48,066 bases of DNA from Chloroflexota bacterium (GCA_027623655.1 JAQBVG010000007.1:1-48066), one strand, 5' to 3'; shown: positions 9,600 through 19,809, numbered from the stretch's first letter. A program made the numbers and translations. The notes: generated from the letters alone by a model not told the origin.

Positions 9600-10235
9600 T
9601 TACGTCGCCACGAAGTCACCGATGATATTTCGAATCGAGGTTTCACTAATCGCACCGGTCCTGAGCAACTTGACGTGTGTCGGGCGATTGTCCGCCATGC
9701 TCACGACAGTGCTTGGATCAACATGCTCACCACAGGGTGCGTCCAGGCAGAACGCGATTTTGTCGCGGAACTGCTGAACGATGTCTTGAGAACTTTTCGA
9801 GGGAGGTTGGCCGGTGAGATTGCAACTCGTCCCTGTGACAGGAGTTCCGGCAAGCTCGATCAACTCGCAGGCTAACCTGTGATCGGGGACTCTCAGTCCA
9901 ACAGTGCGGGTCCCGGCGGTGATTGCCTCGGGGACAGCCGACGAGGCAGGCAAAACAATCGTCAGGGCTCCGGGCCAGAACTCCTCGGCGAGCGCACGAA
10001 GGGGCTCCGGAAACTCATTGATGAGGTCCTCAGCCATCGCAACGTGACTCAATAGCAGCGGAACCGGGGTCTGTGGATTTCGACCTTTCGCGGCAAACAC
10101 ACTTTCGACCGCCCGCGTGTTAAGACCGTCCGCACCCAGAGCGTAAAAAGTATCGGTTGGGAAAGCGACCAGTTCGCCGCGCTGGATCGCTTTTGCAGCG
10201 TCCAACAGGTTCTGGACAGACGGAGTAATCAACAT
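9600..10235 (-). CDS. tsaC: L-threonylcarbamoyladenylate synthase (Sua5/YrdC/YwlC family)
   Basis: GELVAFPTDTFYALGADGLNTRAVESVFAAKGRNPQTPVPLLLS; TRTVGLRVPDH; TGTSCNLTGQPPSKS. Confidence 0.93.
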   Translation of the reverse strand: MLITPSVQNLLDAAKAIQRGELVAFPTDTFYALGADGLNTRAVESVFAAKGRNPQTPVPLLLSHVAMAEDLINEFPEPLRALAEEFWPGALTIVLPASSAVPEAITAGTRTVGLRVPDHRLACELIELAGTPVTGTSCNLTGQPPSKSSQDIVQQFRDKIAFCLDAPCGEHVDPSTVVSMADNRPTHVKLLRTGAISETSIRNIIGDFVAT

Positions 10236-10478
10236 GGATTCATATTAACGACCGGCAGGCAGATTCGACCTGCTTTTGGCCACTTTGCCCGGCTTTCGTC
10301 CCGACTGACAACTCAAAACCTGCACATATCCGGAATTGCCGGTGACTCTGTCGGCGGGGAGAGGTAGATTTGTAGCCTGACTTTACAAATGCGACCGGGC
10401 GTTACGTGTGTGAAACGCAGTGCTCTGGCATGGTGTCGAGTTTGAGTTGTCACTTCTGCCTGACTTACCGGGGGACAC

Positions 10479-12146
10479 ATGACTGAACATTCATCTGGTG
10501 AATCGTCACGGCGCGTCGCGACCTCGGACGACATCGAGGTCGGAACCTATCTCGAAATAGCGCAGGCCGACCGAACTATCGGGGTCAACCCACCGATCGG
10601 CGTCCGAACCCAAACGATCGTCATCGTAGATTTCGGATCCCAGTATTCGCGTTTGATTGCCCGGAGAGTACGCGAATCAAATACATACTGCGAAATAATC
10701 CCACACGACGCAGGCGACGAAATCCTGAACGAGCAGGACGTTATCGGTGTAATCCTTTCCGGCGGACCAAACAGCGTCTACGAACCCGGTGCCCCGATGG
10801 CGCCTGCGTGGGTGTATGAGGCCGGTGTTCCCGTCCTGGGCATCTGCTATGGCATGCAACTCATGGCACACCAGTTGGGAGGGAAGGTCCACGCGGGAAC
10901 TGAGAGAGAGTACGGCCACGCTGTAATCCACAAGGATGGAAAGCACAACATCCTGTTCAATGGACTCGACGATGAGTTGTCCGTCTGGATGAGTCATGGA
11001 GACCGTATAGAGCAGCTTCCTCCGGGGTTTCAGTCAAAAGCACACTCGAAAAACTCACCGTTTGCGGTGATGAGCAACGATGAGGGAACGTTTTTCGGAA
11101 TCCAGTTCCATCCCGAAGTTGCACACACACCACAGGGTCCGGAAATCCTGCGTAATTTCGTGTTCGATGCCTGCAAAGCTAAGGGTGACTGGACACCTGC
11201 AAACTTCGTGACAGACGCTATCGACCGGATCAGGGAGAGAGTCGGTGACGGAAAAGTCATATGTGCGCTCTCCGGCGGAGTAGATTCCACCGTCGCCGCG
11301 GCGTTAATCCACAGAGCGATCGGTGATCGGTTGACCTGTATTTTTGTAGACAACGGACTGATGCGCCGTGGCGAGGCCGACCGAGTTCAGAACGTTTTCG
11401 CCAGTCAACTTGGAGTGAACCTTATTTTCGTGGATGGGACGGAACGATTTCTAAGTGCATTGAAAGGTATTACTGACCCCGAGGTTAAAAGAAAGACGAT
11501 CGGCGAAGAGTTCATCAAGGTGTTTGAGGAGGTAGCAATCGATATCGGCGAAGTCGATTACCTTGCGCAGGGGACCCTGTACCCGGATGTCATCGAGAGT
11601 GTCAGTTCCGAATCGAAGGCGTCGCACAAGATAAAGACGCACCACAACGTCGGGGGACTCCCGGAGCATATGAACCTCAAGCTTGTTGAGCCGCTCCGCT
11701 ACATGTTCAAGGACGAGGTTCGTCGCGCCGGGGCCCAGTTGGGATTAACCCAGCAAAGTGTTAACCGCCAACCATTCCCTGGACCGGGGCTTGCGATCCG
11801 AATCATGGGCGAAGTCACCTACGAAAAACTCGAGATCCTCAGGGCTGCCGATTGGATCGTCATCGATGAAATAAAGGGCGACGATTTATACGACAGGTTA
11901 TGGCAGTCTTTCGCCGTGTTGACCAATACACAGACGGTCGGTGTGATGGGTGATCAGCGTACATACCAGTACGTTGTCGCCATTCGTGCGGTCACAAGCG
12001 AGGACGCTATGACGGCCGACTGGGCGAGGCTTCCGTACGAGACACTTGCGAGGATTTCGAACCGCATAGTGAACGAAGTTCCGGAGGTTAACCGCGTTGT
12101 TCTGGATATCACCAGTAAGCCGCCGGGGACGATTGAGTGGGAATAG
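10479..12146 (+). CDS. guaA: GMP synthase (glutamine-hydrolysing)
   Basis: IVIVDFGSQYSRLIARRVRE, GICYGMQLMAHQLGG, CALSGGVDSTVAAAL, PFPGPGLAIRI, ITSKPPGTIEWE C-terminus. Confidence 0.98.
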   Translation: MTEHSSGESSRRVATSDDIEVGTYLEIAQADRTIGVNPPIGVRTQTIVIVDFGSQYSRLIARRVRESNTYCEIIPHDAGDEILNEQDVIGVILSGGPNSVYEPGAPMAPAWVYEAGVPVLGICYGMQLMAHQLGGKVHAGTEREYGHAVIHKDGKHNILFNGLDDELSVWMSHGDRIEQLPPGFQSKAHSKNSPFAVMSNDEGTFFGIQFHPEVAHTPQGPEILRNFVFDACKAKGDWTPANFVTDAIDRIRERVGDGKVICALSGGVDSTVAAALIHRAIGDRLTCIFVDNGLMRRGEADRVQNVFASQLGVNLIFVDGTERFLSALKGITDPEVKRKTIGEEFIKVFEEVAIDIGEVDYLAQGTLYPDVIESVSSESKASHKIKTHHNVGGLPEHMNLKLVEPLRYMFKDEVRRAGAQLGLTQQSVNRQPFPGPGLAIRIMGEVTYEKLEILRAADWIVIDEIKGDDLYDRLWQSFAVLTNTQTVGVMGDQRTYQYVVAIRAVTSEDAMTADWARLPYETLARISNRIVNEVPEVNRVVLDITSKPPGTIEWE

Positions 12147-12234
12147 TGCCTGACCAGAAGTCTCGGCCACTTCAGTCCGGCGATCATCCCCCGGAATTCC
12201 TCCAATCTGATTTGACCTTCAAAGGGTTACCTGG

Positions 12235-13506
12235 TTGAAAGTGCTGTTGATCGGATCGGGAGGGCGAGAGCACGCAATTGCGTGGAAGCTGGCGCAGAGC
12301 CCGGGAGTCTCCGAACTGATCATAGCCCCCGGCAATGCCGGGACCGCTGAACTGGGCGAAAATGTCGCCGTAGCGGTCGACGATTTTGACGGCATGTTGG
12401 AGTTGGCCCGCCTCCGCGACATTGATCTTGCCATAGTCGCTCCCGATCAGCCCATAGTCGACGGATTGTGCAATCGATTTACCGATGTGGGAATCAAAGT
12501 CTTTGGGCCGTCGGCTGCGGCTGCGCGCATCGAGGGATCGAAGGTCTGGTCAGACGACCTGATGGCAAAATATGGCGTTCCAACTGCGGAATCTCTGGCG
12601 TTCACCGAATCCAGATTGGCGATCGAGTATGGCCGCTCCCGAACGGAAGGTTCGCTTGTCGTTAAAGCAGACGGTCTCGCAGCTGGTAAAGGTGTGCTTA
12701 TTCCCGAAACCTACGACGATCTTGATGCGGCGATAGTCGGGATGCTCGACCATGCGGCGTTTGGATCCTCTTCGGCCAGAATTTTGCTGGCGGAAAGACT
12801 GACAGGGCCAGAGGTAAGCGTCTTCGCGTTCGTCGACGGTGAGTTCGTTTCGTCCGAGATCGCGACGTGCGACTACAAGCGAGTTGGAGACGCCGACGTC
12901 GGCCTGAACACCGGTGGGATGGGCGCCTACGGGCCTCCGGAGTTCTGGACGGAAGAACTTGCCGGTCGAGTGCGCGAGGTAATTCTGGAGCCGGTGGCAA
13001 AGGCACTGGTGAGCGAAAATAGTTCATTTTCAGGGATGCTCTACGCCGGATTGATGATCACCGCTGAGGGGCCCAAAGTTATCGAATTCAACTGTCGATT
13101 TGGTGATCCCGAAACCCAGATATTGATGCCGATGCTCAAGACTGACTTGCTTGATATCTGCCTTGCGGTTGCCGAGGGGCGCCTGTCCGAGCAGGCTGTC
13201 GAGTGGTCAGATATTCCTCATACGTTCGTCGTGATGGTCTCGGAGGGATATCCGGGATCATTTGAGACCGGAAAGATAATCACCGGTGTCGACGAGGCTT
13301 CGGAGCACGGCCTGGTAATCCACGCAGGGACTACGCGGAATGAATCAGGCGAGTTATTCACGTCAGGCGGCCGTGTGCTGGGTGTCGCTGGGTCAGGTGA
13401 GTCAATCAGGGCAGCCCGAGATTCTGCATACGCCGGTGTCGAGCGAATATCGTTCGAAGGTGCACGTTACAGGCACGACATCGCCGCCCGTGCGGTCAAA
13501 GGCTGA
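12235..13506 (+). CDS. purD: Phosphoribosylamine-glycine ligase
   Basis: TTG start; MKVLLIGSGGREHAIAWKLAQSPGVSELIIAPGNAGT, NTGGMGAYGP, EFNCRFGDPETQ. Confidence 0.97.
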   Translation: MKVLLIGSGGREHAIAWKLAQSPGVSELIIAPGNAGTAELGENVAVAVDDFDGMLELARLRDIDLAIVAPDQPIVDGLCNRFTDVGIKVFGPSAAAARIEGSKVWSDDLMAKYGVPTAESLAFTESRLAIEYGRSRTEGSLVVKADGLAAGKGVLIPETYDDLDAAIVGMLDHAAFGSSSARILLAERLTGPEVSVFAFVDGEFVSSEIATCDYKRVGDADVGLNTGGMGAYGPPEFWTEELAGRVREVILEPVAKALVSENSSFSGMLYAGLMITAEGPKVIEFNCRFGDPETQILMPMLKTDLLDICLAVAEGRLSEQAVEWSDIPHTFVVMVSEGYPGSFETGKIITGVDEASEHGLVIHAGTTRNESGELFTSGGRVLGVAGSGESIRAARDSAYAGVERISFEGARYRHDIAARAVKG

Positions 13507-13507
13507 C

Positions 13508-14065
13508 GTGAAAGTTCCCGACATTGACCCCGCAGACTTTCCCAATCTGTTTCGGCCAATCCACTGGGCATGGGGTCCTATCGACGCCCAGTTCGAACTC
13601 ATCGATGGTGGTCTGGACGAATCGCTAATCTCGAACGTCCGCATTGCCGCGTTTTCAGGCAAATTTGCTGTTGCAATTCGACACAGTAATGGAGATTGGG
13701 ATCACCCGGGAGGAGCCCTTGAACCCGGCGAATCGTACATGGCTGCTGCCGAACGCGAGCTAGGTGAGGAAGCGGGAGCAGAATTACGCAGGTTTACCCC
13801 GTTCGGTGTGTTCAAATGCCGGTCAGAACGAGTATCGCCATATCGTCCCCACTCACCTCACCCGTATTTTTATCAGCTGGTCGGATTCTCCGAAGTTGAA
13901 ATCAATTACCGACCGACCAATCCCCCCGAAGCTGAGAATATTGCGGAGGTGAGGTTGGTGGACGTAAGTGCACTGCGGGATTTATTTGCCAGTCGGGCTG
14001 GCGATGACGGACAGGTGTGGGCGGAAATGTACGAACTGGCGGATTTAATCAGGAGTCGATCGTAG
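13508..14065 (+). CDS. NUDIX hydrolase
   Basis: Likely GTG start at 13508; NUDIX box GGALEPGESYMAAAERELGEEAGAEL. Confidence 0.88.
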   Translation: MKVPDIDPADFPNLFRPIHWAWGPIDAQFELIDGGLDESLISNVRIAAFSGKFAVAIRHSNGDWDHPGGALEPGESYMAAAERELGEEAGAELRRFTPFGVFKCRSERVSPYRPHSPHPYFYQLVGFSEVEINYRPTNPPEAENIAEVRLVDVSALRDLFASRAGDDGQVWAEMYELADLIRSRS

Positions 14066-14757
14066 TGACTCCGATTCACCTGGTGTGTGATTTCGACAGC
14101 ACACTGGCAACATCTTTCGTGGCTGGTGACATGTACCGCGATCACGCGCCGCCGGAGCAAGTCGCCAAGCTACGCATGTGGTTTTTGGACGGTGAAATTT
14201 CATTCAGGGCATACCAGGAGGAAGTATTTGATCTGGTTGACCAATCGACCGCTGAAATGTCAGCGAGAGCGATGTCAGGCACTTCTGTACGGAATCTTGC
14301 CGGGGAACTGTTCGCTGAGATTTGGAAGCACGGAGGGACGGTCACAGTCGCCTCCGCAGGGTTGAATTTCTATATCGAACCTGTGCTGGAAAATGCCGGG
14401 TTTGAACATGTTGATATCGCCTGTGGAATCGTCCTATCCGATCCAGCGGAACTTCCTCCATTTCGGTACGATTACCCTTCTGCCGGAAAATCGTGCATAG
14501 GTGATTGGGTTACCTGTAAGTGCGAGGTGATCCGCGATCGAAGACAGGGTTGCGATCAGAGCGAGATTATTTTCGTCGGAGACGGCCTGTTGTCAGACTC
14601 CTGCGCCGCTCGTAACGAGGCGGACACGGTCTTCGCGACCGGCAGGCTGCTTGAGTTCTGCAACGAGAACGGTATCGAAGCAATCGAGTTCGATAAGGAT
14701 TTTGGCCCGGTGCTGGAGTACTTGGTAAAGAAAACGTCGACGAACGGAGATCACTGA
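14065..14757 (+). CDS. HAD-superfamily phosphatase, MtnX-like
   Basis: GTG start at 14065, 1-nt overlap with NUDIX stop (TAGTG); HAD motif I CDFDSTLA, motif IV-like FVGDGLLSDSCAARNEADTVFATGRL. Confidence 0.75.
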   Translation: MTPIHLVCDFDSTLATSFVAGDMYRDHAPPEQVAKLRMWFLDGEISFRAYQEEVFDLVDQSTAEMSARAMSGTSVRNLAGELFAEIWKHGGTVTVASAGLNFYIEPVLENAGFEHVDIACGIVLSDPAELPPFRYDYPSAGKSCIGDWVTCKCEVIRDRRQGCDQSEIIFVGDGLLSDSCAARNEADTVFATGRLLEFCNENGIEAIEFDKDFGPVLEYLVKKTSTNGDH

Positions 14758-14761
14758 AGCG

Positions 14762-16078
14762 ATGATCCCTCGATACTCGCGACCCGAGATGAGCGCCATA
14801 TGGTCGGACGACAACAACTTCGATCTCTGGCTCAAAGTCGAAATCGCTGCCGCCCAAGCGTGGACCGATCAGGGTGTGATTCCTGAAGACGACATGGTGA
14901 AGATCAGGGCGGCCAGCTTTGATCGTTCGGCTTACGACCGCTGGTTCGACGAAACCAAGCACGACCTTGTTTCTTTTACCAGGGCTGTAGGTGAAAGTCT
15001 TGGCCCAGAGGGTCGCTGGCTACATCACGGACTGACGTCGAACGATGTGAAAGACACTGCGCTTAGCATGCAGATGGCACAGTCCTGCGATCTTCTCGAC
15101 CGAGGGCTGGTCGAACTTTTGAACGCACTGCGTATCCGGGCGATTGAGTTCAAAAATACACCATGCATTGGGCGATCTCACGGAATTCATGCCGAACCGA
15201 TGAGCTTCGGGATGAAGCTTGCCCTCTGGTTCGCTGAAATGAAGCGGAACCGTACGCGCCTCGCGGCCGTCAGGACACGGGTCGCCGTGGGAATGATTTC
15301 CGGTCCGGTCGGGACATTCGCATCGGTACCACCGGTTATCGAAGAGTCCGTTTGCCGTCAACTGGGTCTGTCGCCCGCGGAAGTTTCCAACCAGATAATC
15401 CAGAGGGATCGACACGCCGAATATGTCCAGGTAATGGCCCTGATCGCCGCCACCCTCGAAAAAATGGCGACTGAGACCAGGGGACTCCAGCGGACCGAGA
15501 TCCGAGAAGTTGAAGAACCGTTTGGCACACCCGGGTATGTCACCAAGGGCTCGTCGTCGATGCCCCACAAACGAAATCCCGAGTTGGCCGAGCGTATATG
15601 CGGGCTCGCCCGTCTAATACGGGGTCATTCGGTCACAGCACTTGAAAATGTGGCTTTATGGCATGAGCGCGATATCTCTCATTCGTCGGCCGAGCGGATG
15701 ATCCTCCCGGACGCCACACTTGGGACCGACTACATGCTGAGCCTTATGACCGGGATTATTGCGGGCATGACGGTTCATGTAGACCGAATGATGGTGAACC
15801 TTGAGTCGACCCGGGGACTGGTGTTTTCGCCGCGTGTCATGTTGCTGCTGATCGAAAAGGGAGTCGAACGGACTGAAGCCTACGACGCAGTCCAGCGAAA
15901 CTCGATGCGATCGTGGGATGAAGAGCTCGACTTCCGGGATTTGATCAAAACCGACCCCACGGTGTCTGCGAAAGTCAGCGCGAGGGACCTCGACGACCTG
16001 TTCGACTACAACTTCTATCTTCAATATGTCGATCACATATATCAACGAGTCGGGATCTCGGAGACAGCCGTTGGTTGA
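14762..16078 (+). CDS. purB: Adenylosuccinate lyase
   Basis: MIPRYSRPEMSAIWSDDNNFDLWLKVE, HHGLTSNDVKDTA, GSSSMPHKRNPE signature. Confidence 0.97.
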   Translation: MIPRYSRPEMSAIWSDDNNFDLWLKVEIAAAQAWTDQGVIPEDDMVKIRAASFDRSAYDRWFDETKHDLVSFTRAVGESLGPEGRWLHHGLTSNDVKDTALSMQMAQSCDLLDRGLVELLNALRIRAIEFKNTPCIGRSHGIHAEPMSFGMKLALWFAEMKRNRTRLAAVRTRVAVGMISGPVGTFASVPPVIEESVCRQLGLSPAEVSNQIIQRDRHAEYVQVMALIAATLEKMATETRGLQRTEIREVEEPFGTPGYVTKGSSSMPHKRNPELAERICGLARLIRGHSVTALENVALWHERDISHSSAERMILPDATLGTDYMLSLMTGIIAGMTVHVDRMMVNLESTRGLVFSPRVMLLLIEKGVERTEAYDAVQRNSMRSWDEELDFRDLIKTDPTVSAKVSARDLDDLFDYNFYLQYVDHIYQRVGISETAVG

Positions 16079-16982
16079 AGCTGTCTTTGAGACAAATCTC
16101 CCCGGATTGCTTCACAGGGGAAAGGTTCGAGACACGTACGACCTCGGTCACGGCCTGTTGTTAATGGTCGCATCCGATCGGATTTCGGCTTTCGACGTGG
16201 TCATGGATCAGCCGATTCCCGGGAAGGGTGTGATCCTCACCCAGATGTCATCTTTCTGGTTTGGAGTCATCGATCAGGTGATGCCGAATCATATGGTCGC
16301 CACGGCCGATGACGATGCAGCGATGGCCAATATCGAAAAAACAGGCGCATTGAGAAAACTGACTCCCGAGCTTGCCCGTAGATCAATGGTGATAAAAAAG
16401 GCTGACCGATTTGATATCGAGTGCGTCGTCAGAAACTATATTGCTGGTTCTGCGTGGGCCGAATATGAACGCTCGGGAACGATGAACGGTGAACCCTTGC
16501 CAGCGGGTTTGAGAGCGGCCGAAAAATTCTCGGAGCCGGTGTTCACACCGTCGACGAAAGCATCTTCCGGGCACGATGAACCGTTGACTCGGGCGGAGGC
16601 ACAGGATCTCATTGGAGTCGAAATGCACCGACTGCTCGAAGAGAAGAGTATTCGGGTATTCGAGGTCGCACACGAGCACGCCAGGGAACGCGGCATGATT
16701 CTCGTGGACACAAAATTTGAATTTGGTCTCGTTGACGGACAACTGACGCTAATTGACGAGGTGTTGACGCCCGACTCGAGTCGGTACTGGGACATAGACG
16801 ATTGGGAGCCCGGGAATTTCCCGCCTGCGTTCGACAAACAATTTTTACGCGCCTGGCTGCTCGACACCGACTGGAATCGTGAACCTCCTCCTCCAACCCT
16901 TCCGGGCCGGATAATTGAGCAAACGAGGGAACGATATCTTCAGGCGTATCAGCGACTGTCAGGCAAGTCGCTGATACTGTAG
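16071..16982 (+). CDS. purC: Phosphoribosylaminoimidazole-succinocarboxamide synthase
   Basis: HRGKVRDTYDLG, VASDRISAFDVVM, EFGLVDGQLTLIDEVLTPDSSRYW. TTG at 16071 preceded by GGAG is the preferred start; ATG 16026 would overlap purB by 53 nt. Confidence 0.92.
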   Translation: MVEAVFETNLPGLLHRGKVRDTYDLGHGLLLMVASDRISAFDVVMDQPIPGKGVILTQMSSFWFGVIDQVMPNHMVATADDDAAMANIEKTGALRKLTPELARRSMVIKKADRFDIECVVRNYIAGSAWAEYERSGTMNGEPLPAGLRAAEKFSEPVFTPSTKASSGHDEPLTRAEAQDLIGVEMHRLLEEKSIRVFEVAHEHARERGMILVDTKFEFGLVDGQLTLIDEVLTPDSSRYWDIDDWEPGNFPPAFDKQFLRAWLLDTDWNREPPPPTLPGRIIEQTRERYLQAYQRLSGKSLIL

Positions 16983-17032
16983 ATAGCTATTGAAATTACT
17001 GGCGCACCTGATGGTGCGACATCCGAGATTGC

Positions 17033-17716
17033 ATGGCAGAACAAAAGCGAAAAGCATCCACCCGTCCAGATAGTCGCCGTGGCATGACCAAGGGTCAGAT
17101 TCGCGAAGAACGTCGCAGCCGCAGCAAGACTCGGGCTCGGCGAAAGCGGTCGCTCTACATGTTTGGTGGAATAACTTTCGCCATCGTGTTTATTGCTGCT
17201 CTTGTCGTTTCTCCGAACCTCAATCCCCAGAATTCTGGAGGGAGTGGAGGTGTCAACACAGGCGGGCACATAGAGCTCGACCCCGATGACGGCCGGACTC
17301 ACCTTGAAGGGAATATACCCAACCTGGATCCGTACTCGGTCACACCGGCAACCTCGGGGCCGCACTGGTTTGGAACAAGCACGCCTGCCGGAGTTCCTTC
17401 CCCCGCCAGATGGGGTCGTTACGAACAATTCTTACCTGACGAGGTCCTGATTCACAATCTGGAGCACGGTGGAATTGGGCTCCATTACGATTGCCCTGAC
17501 GGCTGCCCGGAAATTGTGAAGGCTCTCGACGACATCATTCCGCGCAGCCCTTCCCTGTACATCATGTCCCCGTACCCGAATTTGCCGAGCAAAATCGCCA
17601 TCACCGCATGGCGGCATCACCTGTATCTGGACGAAGTTGACGAGGACGCAATCAGGCGTTTCATTGATGAGTACCAGGACCGCGCACCCGAAAGTGTGCC
17701 GCAGAATTCGTTCTAG
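17033..17716 (+). CDS. DUF3105-type protein with one N-terminal transmembrane helix
   Basis: Basic N-terminus, TM helix (LYMFGGITFAIVFIAALVV), then YSVTPATSGPHW..., LIHNLEHGGIGLHYDCPDGCPE typical of DUF3105. Confidence 0.78.
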   Translation: MAEQKRKASTRPDSRRGMTKGQIREERRSRSKTRARRKRSLYMFGGITFAIVFIAALVVSPNLNPQNSGGSGGVNTGGHIELDPDDGRTHLEGNIPNLDPYSVTPATSGPHWFGTSTPAGVPSPARWGRYEQFLPDEVLIHNLEHGGIGLHYDCPDGCPEIVKALDDIIPRSPSLYIMSPYPNLPSKIAITAWRHHLYLDEVDEDAIRRFIDEYQDRAPESVPQNSF

Positions 17717-17726
17717 GAATTCGCCG

Positions 17727-17975
17727 ATGTTTCTCGCAAAAGTCCACGTCATGCTCAAGCCGACGGTAAACGATCCACAGGGTCTTACGATCGCACGCGC
17801 ACTTGGACGTCTGGGATTCGACTCTGTGAATTCGTTGAGAGCAGGGAAATACTTCGAACTTAAGATCGAAGGAGACGACATCGTTGCTGCCGAGGTCGAT
17901 GTTAAGTCGATGTGCGAGAAACTGCTCGCCAATCCGGTGATCGAAACGTTCACGTACGAACTGCGCGCTTTGTAG
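17727..17975 (+). CDS. purS: Phosphoribosylformylglycinamidine synthase, PurS subunit
   Basis: MFLAKVHVMLKPTVNDPQGLTIARALGRLGFDSVNSLRAGKYFEL...CEKLLANPVIETFTYEL. Confidence 0.93.
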   Translation: MFLAKVHVMLKPTVNDPQGLTIARALGRLGFDSVNSLRAGKYFELKIEGDDIVAAEVDVKSMCEKLLANPVIETFTYELRAL

Positions 17976-17982
17976 GACCGCC

Positions 17983-18004
17983 CTATCGCTGCACGATAGT
18001 TTTT
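17983..18004 (+). terminator. Rho-independent terminator after purS
   Basis: CTATCG-ctgca-CGATAG followed by TTTTT. Confidence 0.75.
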
Positions 18005-18021
18005 GCCGCCTGGGCGATGGC

Positions 18022-18627
18022 CTAATCGGTCAGGGTGCCTTTTGTGCTTGGCACAGCGTCAGGATTTCGCTCGTCAATACGCGTTGCGTCTCGTAGACAC
18101 CGCGCGAATGCCTTGAACGCAGATTCGATCACGTGATGCTCGTTCTGCCCTGCCAACACTCTGATGTGAAGGCAAAACCTACCTTCCACAGCCAGCGCCT
18201 CGAAGAAGTGGCGCGCAAGGTCGGCAGGGAATTCACCGACATTGTTATCGATCCCCATGTTGACTACTGCGTAACCGCGGCCGGAAAGGTCCAGCACTGC
18301 CTGGGTCAATGCCTCATCCAGGGGGCATGTCCGATCGGCCATGCGAACGATACCTTTTCGGTCGCCAAGGGCCTGGTCGATGGCTCGACCGAGCACAATC
18401 GCCGTGTCTTCGACCGTGTGGTGTGCGCCTGTCTCAAGATCGCCGTTCGCCTCGACTTTAAGATCGATCAGGCCGTGCCTAGCGATCTGGCTCAGCATGT
18501 GCTTGAGAAAGCCGACAGGAGTGTCGATCTCTGCAATACCCGTTCCATCAAGATTGACGGTCACAGCGATTTTGCTTTCACCAGTCTCGCGGGCAATTGT
18601 CGCCACGCGAGCTTCGTTGTCTGCCAT
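18022..18627 (-). CDS. hisB: Imidazoleglycerol-phosphate dehydratase
   Basis: GVGFLKHMLSQIARHG-type region (GFLKHMLSQIARHGLIDL), GAHHTVEDTAIVLGRA, NEHHVIESAFKAFARCLRDA. Confidence 0.96.
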   Translation of the reverse strand: MADNEARVATIARETGESKIAVTVNLDGTGIAEIDTPVGFLKHMLSQIARHGLIDLKVEANGDLETGAHHTVEDTAIVLGRAIDQALGDRKGIVRMADRTCPLDEALTQAVLDLSGRGYAVVNMGIDNNVGEFPADLARHFFEALAVEGRFCLHIRVLAGQNEHHVIESAFKAFARCLRDATRIDERNPDAVPSTKGTLTD

Positions 18628-18690
18628 TCATGTGCCCTTGATACAGATTCAATCCGACTGCTAGATCGATGCTAACCGTGGCAGTGGTTA

Positions 18691-19782
18691 CTAAACAACG
18701 CTTCTGAGGGCGTCGATCAACCGGTCTGTCTGTTCGGGGGTCCCTGAACTGATCCTCAAAGAGTTGCTAAGGACCGTCTGCGGAAACTTCCGCACGAAGA
18801 TCCCGTGTCGAGCCAGCCCAACGTAAGCCTCCTCGGCGGTGAGTCGTTCAAACCGACAGAGTAAGAAATTGCCCCTTGATGGATAGTACGAAACGCCATC
18901 GGTGTCATCCAGAACAGATTCGAGCCGCTGGCGTTGTTCGATCAAGATCGCCGCACGTTCGAGCAGTTCGCCCTGGTGCCTGAGAGCAGCAAGCACAGCT
19001 GCCTCGCCTGCAATATTTATGTTGTACGGCTGCTTGATGTCCATAAGGTGGCTGATCAGCCTGGCCGACGCCAGCGCGTAACCGACTCGCAGACCCGCAA
19101 TCCCGGCCCACTTGCTGAACGATCGCAGTATCACAAGGTTTTCGTACTCTTCGAGCAGCGGGGCGAGTGTGCTGTTCGAGAATTCGTAGTAAGTCTCGTC
19201 GACACACACGACCAGACCTGTTTCGAGCAGAGCTCGAGCGTCTTCCTCCGTAAGCAAATTTCCTGTTGGATTGTTCGGCGATGCCAGGAAAACTATTCGG
19301 GCCGAATCGTCGATGGCTTCGAGCATCGCCTTGATGTCGATGTCCCAGGTTTCGTTTCTCGGTACCGACGCTATGACTGCATCGGCCTGGCGCGCCGAGA
19401 ATGCGTACATTCCGAAAGTTGGCTCGCAGTCGAGCACTTTCTGACCGCGCTCAACGAAAAGACGCATCAGAAGATCAATTATCTCGTCACCACCGGCTCC
19501 CGCGATAATCCGCTCGGCTGGCTGTCCCGTGTACTCACTTAGCGCCGACCGCAATTTGCGCTGGTTGGGATCGGGGTAAAGGTGTAACGGCAGACCAGAG
19601 AGGGCTGCTGAGATTTTGTCCAGAGGGCCGTACGGATTTTCGTTCGCGTTCAGGCGGATTACATCTTCCGGTTTGATCCCCGCAGATCGAGCCAACTCCT
19701 CCGAAGGATCAACCCCGTGATATGTCGCGATCTCGGCCATGTGGGGCCGCATGAGTTTTTCGAGTCGTGATTCTGGAGGCAT
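18691..19782 (-). CDS. hisC: Histidinol-phosphate aminotransferase
   Basis: RLNANENPYGP, LASPNNPTGN, RSFSKWAGIAGLRVGYALA; within his cluster. Confidence 0.93.
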   Translation of the reverse strand: MPPESRLEKLMRPHMAEIATYHGVDPSEELARSAGIKPEDVIRLNANENPYGPLDKISAALSGLPLHLYPDPNQRKLRSALSEYTGQPAERIIAGAGGDEIIDLLMRLFVERGQKVLDCEPTFGMYAFSARQADAVIASVPRNETWDIDIKAMLEAIDDSARIVFLASPNNPTGNLLTEEDARALLETGLVVCVDETYYEFSNSTLAPLLEEYENLVILRSFSKWAGIAGLRVGYALASARLISHLMDIKQPYNINIAGEAAVLAALRHQGELLERAAILIEQRQRLESVLDDTDGVSYYPSRGNFLLCRFERLTAEEAYVGLARHGIFVRKFPQTVLSNSLRISSGTPEQTDRLIDALRSVV

Positions 19783-19809
19783 GGTTGGAAAATTTGAACT
19801 GTTTAGTTG

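Noticed and set aside
10255-10277. GCAGG...CCTGC followed by TTTT as a terminator
   Set aside because: Five-bp stem with a 9-nt loop, located upstream of two divergent genes with no gene on the plus strand to terminate.
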